Assembly (NCBI GenBank): GCA_022432975.1
Contig: CM039515.1
Location: 18,495,054-18,559,053, forward strand
Source of the DNA: Begonia masoniana
Taxonomy: Eukaryota; Streptophyta; Magnoliopsida; Cucurbitales; Begoniaceae
Direction: 5' to 3'
DNA: 64,000 nt
The translations under genes were made by a program, and so were the position numbers. The notes beneath the pieces are model-generated. The model was not told the DNA's origin. It saw nothing but the letters and a program-made list of their open reading frames with translations, and made no database searches. Every line of letters begins with the position of its first letter. Position 1 is the first letter of the stretch. Positions 55,913 to 64,000 of the stretch are shown piece after piece.

Positions 55913-58900
55913 ATGGATATCTATACCGATATGGCGTCTTTGGACACTGAATTGTTGCAGCTGGCCGAGGTGTCTCCTTCGGCCCTTAAATCTAACCCTG
56001 GTTTAGCTGAAAATCTTTTTGAGCAGTGGCTTTCGCTCCCTACCTCCAATCGTCTGGTACATATTGTTGACTCCCCGGACTCTATTTATTTTGATGTTTC
56101 ATTTCAATTTTTTATGTAGTATGAACCTTGGTTGTGAATCATGCGTCTTGGGAGTTGTTTCATAAACGAACTCGATTTTCTGCCTGAGGATTTGGTATTA
56201 TGACTTTGATTATATATTCCGAAAAGTTGGTGCAGCCTGGAAAAATCCATTTCTTAGTATGAGTGAAAATTTGCCTATGCCGCTTTTATTTATTTTTTCC
56301 TAGTTAAGATCCTTATTTGGATTTGGAGATGGTGTAACTTCTTGCACTTGACAATCACAAAATAGAAATTGGCGGAGAAAGGTGTTTTCAGTCAATTAAA
56401 AGAATTCATGTAACATCTATTTTTTTAATTTGTATGAATTGCTCCCATAGTCGTGCAAGAGTAGCAATTCATCGAGGTTGATTAATGTGGATTTACAAAG
56501 TTAGAACTTAATCTTCAGAATACTTATGGTAGTGAAAGAAATAAAGTTTGATTGGGCAGGTTAAAAATTGGATGGTAGCTCTGAGAGATTATATAACTAA
56601 AGGTTTCTTCTAGGTGCAAACGATCTGTTAGAATAGGTGGTAGGCTCTACTATTCTAGAATTTAGCTGATGGAGTTAACTGGATGGAATGGTATTTCCAC
56701 TTCATTGGGGATTCTGAGTCTGGTCATAATGATGGTTTCTTTTCTTCTGTTACCTTTCCTCTATAAAATCCAAATATTGTGAACTAATAGTTTGTTGCGT
56801 CAATGAAAAATTTGTTTTGCTTTAAGAAAAATCATGCTTTGTGTCTTAGAAATCATTTTCCTGTCATTCTGGATTTGAAATGTTACTTTTGAGGCTCGAA
56901 CGTCAAAGGAAAGTCTTACTGAAAGATCCTTATTTGGTGGTGAATGGTTTGTGATCAATATAAAGCAAATTGTGATATCAGCATGTCTTGATAGTAGTTA
57001 AATTAACAACTAATTGGTGTCTGCTTGCCATGGTCGTTTTACCTTGTTTCAATTATATGATAGAAAACAGAAAATGAGTTTGGTCATATATAATTTATCA
57101 CATTTTTTCTTTCACTGACTTAAAAAGAAGTGTTACGTGGCTGGTAAATTTTCTAGGTGACATCATTGCTGAATGATGCAAAAGCAGGTGTACCCTTGAA
57201 TGTCTCGGGAAACTGTTCTAGTCCTCATGCATCTGCCAGCAATTCTTTACCTTCCATGTTTCCAGCCGGAAGTGCTCCTCCACTATCGCCAAGAAGTACA
57301 GCTGGTTCTCCTCGGATAATGAAACAGAGAGCAGGACCTTCTAATCTAGGCTCTCCTTTAAAACTAGTTAGTGAGCCAGTTAAAGAACTGATACCTCAGG
57401 TTGGAATTCTGTCATTTATTTTTTTTGTTAGATGTCAATATTCTATTCTATGTAATGGTTAAGATCACCAAACTTTAATTTATTGTTCTTAACTAGTTTT
57501 TGTTTGATTTGCTTTCGCTTTTTATCTGTAAAACAAATTCCTATGAGAATATTAGTGATCATATTTATTTTCTCGTATAATAGGAGCTGGAAGGGATAAT
57601 TTTAATGCTTGTGTTACCAATTTTTGCAGTTTTACTTTCAAAATGGTAGACCACCTCCAAATGAACTAAAGGAACAATGTTTGTTCAGATGTAATCACTT
57701 TTTCTATGGCCACGTGGATGGTTTGCAAATGCATGGTGAGGCTGTTGTAAAATATTTATGTAGAGTATTTTTGTTATTTATTTTCTAACTGTCCTTGTGC
57801 TGTTACAGAATTTAAGTCTATTACAAAGGAAGTTTGTAAGTTGCCCTCCTTCTTCTCGGCATCCCTTTTCAGAAAGATTGATGTCAATGGCACTGGATTA
57901 GTGACAAGGTGTGTTTTTTCTTTGCTGTATACTTGTGGCCTAAATTACTTTGTTGGGGTTCCACCTCTTCTAATATTCTCCTCTCCCACTCTCTTAATTA
58001 TCTTTGGTTTATCTATGTTCCTGTCTCGTTACTCTCTCTTATACTTAGTTATGAGTTGGTATGGGTTTCCTGGAGGGCTTTTACGATATGTGAAAGGTTT
58101 TTCCTATTTTGAAGCTTCGAAACTGCGTCTCCCAAAACTTTTCTGGTGTTTCCAAGAAAAATGATACACTTCAAAACACCATCAAACAGAACAGCAACAC
58201 TTTTGTACAACTACAAAGATACTACACAAACTACCACGAGTCTGGAAACCACAAACTTGGATTTAGACTCTACAAAGAGTACCAATTTACAACAGAGAAT
58301 CATCCTCAATGTATTGCCCTCTCCCCCCGACAAATTGCTCCAAACCTTCAACATGATGCATGGTGAAGAGAACAATATATAGAAATTGAAAACAAGAGTA
58401 AGAATAACCACAAATCTAGAGGAAAACACTCCAGAATCGAAGAATAAAGACAGAAAATGTTAGGTATCTCAATTCATACGAAATATGTGATACTGAATCC
58501 CTGCTCCTCTACCGAATTATATCCTCCTCTCTCTTGCTGCTCCTTCCACTAGTAACCACTTCTGCCATGTCAGTCCTTAATTCCTTCTATGCCCTTCCTC
58601 TTGCTATATATTTTTCCGAATAAACAATTTCTCTTGTTTCCTAGTGCATCATTACTTCCTCCCCTAACAAGGATTTTGTTCTCAAGATTAAATTTAGGAA
58701 ATATGATCTTCATTTCTGTCATAGGCTCCCTGGTGGCATCTTCTTCTAACTTGTTCCACTGGACTAAAACTTCTCGTGTGTCACCCAACCCACGACATTG
58801 GAGAATTTTTTTTATGGTTATAAAGCATGAATATCTGTGTTGAGAGCTTCCCAAGTGACTGAGGCTGAAGATGGGGGATGGTTTCCCGCTCCTTTTTTAA

Positions 58901-61900
58901 GTTTGGACACATGAATGACAGGGTGCGTCCTAGACCCCTCGGGCAGTTGAAGCCTATCAGCTACTTTCCCAATACGAGCCAATATTGCATAAGGGCCATA
59001 AAATCTTGGAGATGGCTTATTATTTGCCTGTCGCTCCCCAAAATATTGTCTATAAGGCTTCAATATTAACCATGTCGCCTCACCCACTTCGAATTTTCGA
59101 TGTCGTCAAGAGGAGTCTGCTAGTTTTTTCATTCGTGCTTGGCCGTGTTCTAAATTCCATTTCAATAATTTCAGCTGCACATCTCGGCCCCGAAGTTGTT
59201 GATCGACAGATCCCACTGGCGTTTTACCGCCACAATATCGGAGTAGAGTAGCAGGGGTTCGGCGGTAAAGCGCTTGAAAGGGATTTATGTTTGCTTATCC
59301 TTGGAAATTGGTGTTGTGCCACTATTCCTCCCAACTTTGCCAATGGCTCCTAGTTCGTGGTTGATCGGATCCACAACTTCCCTTATTTTACAAAGTAACC
59401 ATAAAAGCAATCCAAAGATATCCTTTCGAATACATTACTTTCTTCCTCCTCTCACAAGTCTTCCCAAACAAACTCCTTTTAGGAAATTCTAACACAAAAA
59501 AAAAATAACTCAATATTACCATATTCTTGCTCTCCTTATTGCTTCTTGTTGTGTCGATGGTTGATTTTTTTTTTTTTACCAACAACTAGATTAGGTAACG
59601 TTACTTTCTTCCTCCTCTCACAAGTCTTTCCAAACAAACTCCTTTTAGGAAATTCTAACACATAAAAAAATAACTCAATATTTACCATATTCTTGCTCTC
59701 CTTATTGCTTCTTGTTGTGTCATTGGTTGAAATTGTTTTTTTTTTGACCAACAACTAGATTACTAGATTAGGTAGATAGATGCTACTATTCTAAGATTTT
59801 AAAAAATACTGCTTTTCTCCCAAAAGTTTTCTGCTGTTACAAAGAAAAATAATTGAAAATTTACCATCTTCTCTTGCTCTCATTATTGCTTCTTGTCATG
59901 TTAATGGTTGGAAATTTTTGATCAACGACTAGGTATGGGTGCTCTTAATTCTTCCGGAGATGCTTTCGTTTTATGATTTGAAAAATACTGCTTTTTTCCC
60001 AAAATGTTTCTTTTGTTAACAAGAAAAATAACTCAAAATTTACCCTCTTCTCTTGCTCTCATTATTGTTTCTTTTTGTGTCAATTGTTAGAAATTTTCTT
60101 TTCAATCATCGACTAGGTTAGGGTACTTTGAAATCTTCCATAGATGCTAACATTCTAAGATTTGAGAAGTTTCATCCTTAAGTGAATCAAATAAATGAAA
60201 TTCCATTACCAATTTTACTTGCGAAAACCCCCCAAAATAAACCAATTTCCAATGTACTTGTTCAGAGCTTTGGCTGATTTTTTTAGTTTTTTTTCGTTAT
60301 TCTTTTCTTAAATAAATTGTGTATTTAACTCTCATTTGACTCTTCCAAAAAGGAACCTTGTAAAACATAGTAAAAATGATGCATAAAAACATAAATTGAA
60401 ACTCACTTTGTTGCTCTGATCAATAATATTTGTCTTCATGTTTACAATTGGCTTGATATTTAGGGATGGATTTGTAAATTACTGGATCAATGGCAATATG
60501 TTGACGAAGGATATTGGGACTCAGATATATAATATTCTGAAGCAGCCAAATCTTAAATATCTTTCTCAGGTAATCTCCTTGTGTTTTTTTCCTGACTTGT
60601 TATTGCATCCCATTTTCAATTTTTTTTTATAAAAAATGTAGAAATAACTAAATTAAAAAGATAAATTTTAAAAAATTTTAAAATAATAAGCCCACATAAC
60701 AGTAGAGAAATTAATATTGTCTCAAAAGTGGGTAATTGACTTTTTATTATCAAAGATAACATCATTATGATGAAGCCAAATAACTCAAAAAAGTTTCAAA
60801 ATACATAATTTCAAGATTAGTTTCCACTCTTATATCTTTCTTCCCTATTAATGATCTCAGTAACGAAACTTTGAATGTTAGAATGCACTCTCATAGTCAG
60901 ATTGAAAAGTAATAAGCTCACAATTAATGATAATGTGAGTGTTAATTTTTTCATCCTCCTTGGAAAAAGTAGAACAATGCAGGAAAAGAGCCCAAGAGTT
61001 TCTTTTTAGGATTTGATCTCAAATATCAACTTTTCATATATAAGGATCCAAATGAAAACTTGGATTTTGGATTGGACTTGTTTCTTGCGAACAAAATAAA
61101 AAAAGAAGAAATTCCTTGAAGTCAGAGCATTCTTTTTTGCTTCCCAATTAAAATCTCAATTGATGGTTGTTGACTGAGATGCACATATGTAAAACAAGCT
61201 AAATGAAAAGGAGAAATGTTAGTTTACCGAGAACTCACATTGTTTTATGGGATTAAGTTTTGGGAGTGTTTAGTGGCAGGAAAGGTATTAAGAAAGGGCA
61301 TGATAATGAAAGAAAACTAAGGGAAAGCAAATGATTATACTAGATGTGCAAGAATTGTCAGATATTTTGTAATGCTTAAAATGAATAATTTTGATTCCTA
61401 AATTTAAGAGTTAGAAATTAACAACTGAAACTTAGCAAACCAAGTTATAAAGCATTATCCAAAAACAGAAACCGAAACCCTTGTGTATAGTGTAAGAGTC
61501 TTTGTCTACAAGAGGAAATGTGATTGAGGAGCTTGGCTAAACCATGCAAATGCACTTTCATCACTAACTACTGGAAAAGACGATGGAAGGACATTTTTTC
61601 TTAAAGTTCAGTACTTTCTCGAAATTGGCGGAAATAGGAAAAGAAATGTTACTCATGGAACAAAATAAAGGTTTTTTTTGGTACTTTAGTAATTGTAGGA
61701 CTAAAAGTTTAAAATCAAAATTTATGTTGCCTATTTTCACTCCTTAGTATTGATAAACATTTTTTTTTCGTTTCTTGGCATGTTACTAGTTTTCGCAGTT
61801 TATAGTTTATGGTGATTTTCCCTCCTATTATATGACAGGATGATTTCAAGCCCGTGCTTCGTGAACTTTTGGCTACTCATCCTGGGTTAGAGTTTTTACA

Positions 61901-64000
61901 GACCACACCTGAGTTTCAGGAAAGATATGGTTAGTGTTCCTTCTATTAGTTTTATGTTAACAAGATTGTACCTTTGATTCATGTGATGCAGACATGAATA
62001 AGTGTGTCTTTAGATAAACATGCTCAACTGGTCCTAATCATCGAAATAATATTCTATTATCATACTCAACATTATTTGATTAAATTTTTGTGCTGAGGAG
62101 GTCAAGGGATTTAAAATTGTTATCTATGACTTAATTACTGGCTATGGATTTTTAAGATTTTTATTTGGAAGACCGAGCAAAGGGATTTTGGTTCATGAGA
62201 CCTATTCAGCCTTCAGCTGAAATTCCAGTTCAGTTAGATTTCTTGCTGGCCATTTATGTATGCCTATTAGACTAGTTTTTATACATTTTCTTTTTTTCCT
62301 AAAATTGGGTGTTTGGGTCAACTTGCGTGCATTGCAAATAGTGGACGAGACTAGCTTTGATAAATTGCATTCCTTTCTTTCTCTTTGTCGAAAATTTTCC
62401 ATATACGTTTCTGTACACTTCAATTTCCCATAAGTTTCCTCTATACTACGTTCTTCTCTTCTTTTCTCGTTCCCTTCCCACATCAGTCATTCCAACTGCA
62501 ATATTAAAGCTTAGAAGATATTTGACCTGCTTTGCTACTCTTCAGACTCCTCTCCAGTCCTCCCCACTCTTAGGGAACAAATTACATTTAAATTGCGTGC
62601 TTCATCTTTTTTATATAATTTTTGGTGCCTAAATGTCTTAGGGTATTGTTTTGTTTTTTGGAAACTTTCTATTTGTTTAAATTATATAGTGCAAGCAATG
62701 ATCACTGGTTGTGAATGACTTTTAAAAATATATGGATATAACCTTAATTTTACATCTAAGTTCCTTTGAGAATGGGCGAAATGTTTAAATTACACATATG
62801 GTTATCACTCCTTCATACAGTTTTTTATATTACCAAAATACACATTTTTACTGATAAAAACAATTTACGTTAGGAGAAGCTGGCTTTACTTGACCTTGTT
62901 ATTGCCTATTATGATAATTTGACATGTTGTATCCTGGGTTGTTTTCGGAAGTTTTACTGGTTTTCATACTGGCGATGGTTAGGAAATAGCATAACAAAGG
63001 CGACACCTTTGTCCTGTGGTTTTTAAGCTCACCATAAATTCCCTTCGTGGGTGTCTTAATTGAACTCAATACTTATCTGAAAGAACAGAAATGAATTTGA
63101 CATTGTGATATGGTTTTTTTTTTTTTTTTTGCTGTGCTATTGATTTCCATCACTTTTTTTAATTCAGTGGGAAATTGTTGAAACCGTATCTTTACATGCT
63201 GTTGCATAAGATTACAGTTGCATTTGAGACAATTGTCATTGTAAACTCTAATACAGAAGGGGTATATTTTGTACGTGAATGTTTACATTTGAGCTAAAGA
63301 TCTTAATGTTGTTTAAATATAATTAGTTTATCTGACATTTTTTTATTCAACTATACACTATTGGGATGAACCAGCTGAAACTGTGATATACAGAATATTT
63401 TATTACGTAAATAGATCTGGAAATGGTCATCTTACCCTCAGGGAGCTCAAACGCAGTAACTTAATTGATGCCATGCAACATGCAGACGAAGAAGAGGACA
63501 TAAATAAAGTTTTGAGGTATATTTAATAAAGGAGTATCACAATTGCATTTTTCTCATCATATGATCAGGAAACAAAATATTTCTTCTTTTTAAGAATGAA
63601 TGCTCTCATGGTTTCTCATGCTTTGAAAATTGTATTATCTTTGATGGAAAGATCCTTGCAACAGGTACTTCTCGTATGAACACTTTTATGTAATATACTG
63701 CAAGTTTTGGGAGCTGGATGCAGATCATGATTTTTTTATCGACAAAGAGAACCTTATTAGATATGGAAACCATGCACTTACCTACCGGATTGTTGATAGA
63801 GTATTTTCTCAGGTTTGGGACAAGCACATCTTGTCTTCCTCTAAAGAAAAGCTATCAGTCATATGCATGAAAGTTATGTTTCCGATTTGGTCGTTTTAGA
63901 TTATAAATCAATAATGCTTAGAATACTTTCTTTGGTTTCAGGTTCCAAGAAAGTTTACTGGTAAGCTTGAAGGAAAGATGGGATATGAAGATTTTGTTTA
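55913..64000 (+). CDS. PP2A regulatory subunit B''-type, EF-hand protein (5' nine exons, partial)
   Basis: Coding exons are 55913-56056, 57157-57399, 57630-57735, 57809-57908, 60464-60569, 61839-61929, 63375-63516, 63665-63812 and 63943-64000 (cut by the window). All introns are GT-AG and the phases join, giving 379 codons so far. The product starts [21 protein letters not shown] Ser/Pro-rich stretch follows (residues about 65-115). Then come the conserved B'' blocks [49 protein letters not shown] and [18 protein letters not shown]. The EF-hand loop [12 protein letters not shown] is at residues 329-340; its last position is Asn rather than the usual Glu. The family is about 540 residues, so roughly 160 are missing. 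B'' subunits direct the PP2A A/C core enzyme to substrates and bind calcium. The protein looks like the general plant B'' group rather than TON2/FASS. The start is the first ATG after an in-frame stop at 55880. Confidence 0.93.
58560..59390 (-). pseudogene. chromovirus integrase C-terminus and chromodomain remnant in intron 4
   Basis: On the minus strand, from about 59390 downward, the order is TNFQ, PFQALY, the [14 protein letters not shown] block and [18 protein letters not shown] followed by a stop. [32 protein letters not shown] and [12 protein letters not shown] follow. A chromodomain comes last ([33 protein letters not shown]). Several stops and frameshifts are present. It resembles a Ty3/Gypsy chromovirus, but of a different lineage from B, D and F. 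No LTRs were recognised. It is transcribed antisense within the host gene. Confidence 0.85.
59440..60180 (+). repeat. degenerate tandem repeat in intron 4
   Basis: Two close copies of about 160 bp (from about 59442 and 59602) share TTACTTTCTTCCTCCTCTCA, CAAACTCCTTTTAGGAAATT and CTCTCCTTATTGCTTCTTGT. Two more diverged copies follow to about 60180 with CTTGCTCTCATTATTG and CGACTAGGT. The copies include T runs. Confidence 0.75.

Larger units (their letters stand above)
57909..60463 (+). other. intron 4 of the PP2A B'' gene (2.56 kb, repeat-laden)
   Basis: Donor AAG|GTGTGT and acceptor TTTAG|GG. It is much longer than the neighbouring introns (72-1444 bp, except intron 1) because it holds an antisense chromovirus fragment and a degenerate tandem repeat. 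Confidence 0.85.

Noticed and set aside
58211..58429. Minus-strand 72-codon hydrophobic frame in intron 4
   Set aside because: AT-rich intron sequence, no domain, and no link to the nearby chromovirus frame.

Overview
The window is genomic DNA of a flowering plant, most likely a eudicot. It holds AT-rich introns with GT-AG borders, Ty3/Gypsy and Ty1/Copia LTR retrotransposons, a tRNA-derived SINE pair, and one plant-type protein-coding gene. Nothing bacterial, viral or organellar was seen.

Positions 1 to about 52,000 are almost entirely retrotransposon, stacked by nested insertion. I could order the stack from seven exact 5-bp target-site duplications (TSDs). An old LTR (called H here; pieces at 4313-4836 and 51226-51942) was hit twice, 18 bp apart. 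One hit is element F (4837-32938, TSD GCTTG) and the other is solo LTR E (32962-51220, TSD GTAAT). F later received the gag-only element A in its 5' LTR (5045-13732, TSD TTACC) and element B in its RNase H (18176-26931, TSD TGTGT). E received solo LTR C (34260-37400, TSD CATCT) and the minus-strand element D (37462-50015, TSD CTGTG). D received solo LTR I in its RNase H (42044-44777, TSD ATACA). A D-family LTR fragment (1-1150) sits inside the integrase of a different, CRM-like chromovirus at the left edge. The coding parts of B, D and F look like Tekay/Del chromoviruses (gag, protease, RT, RNase H, integrase, chromodomain), and all are broken by stops, frameshifts or deletions.

The most interesting signal is in the LTRs. 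At least seven LTR families that otherwise share little sequence carry the same intron-like module. It starts at a splice donor (AG|GTAAGT or close), followed within about 40 bp by a CCTACA(C/T)CA-like box. Then comes a block of family-specific tandem repeats, then CTTACT(A/G)AG or ATTAGGCT, then an acceptor (TGTAG|GTGA). The internal elements carry a second, very short intron between primer-binding site and gag. Downstream of the module most families carry a cluster of short palindromes whose sequence is private to the family (GCGCGC, ATCGAT hairpins, GGCGATCGATCGCC, GTCGAC, CATCCGATG, TTCCGGTG).

From 52,000 to 55,500 there is a 493-bp poly(A) tract between two 91-bp direct repeats, a 264-bp tandem duplication, and a decayed minus-strand Copia gag with primer-binding site. 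From 55,913 to the right edge runs the only cellular gene. It encodes the first nine coding exons of a plant PP2A regulatory B''-type subunit with an EF-hand, cut by the window end. Its fourth intron contains a decayed antisense chromovirus integrase/chromodomain fragment and a degenerate tandem repeat.
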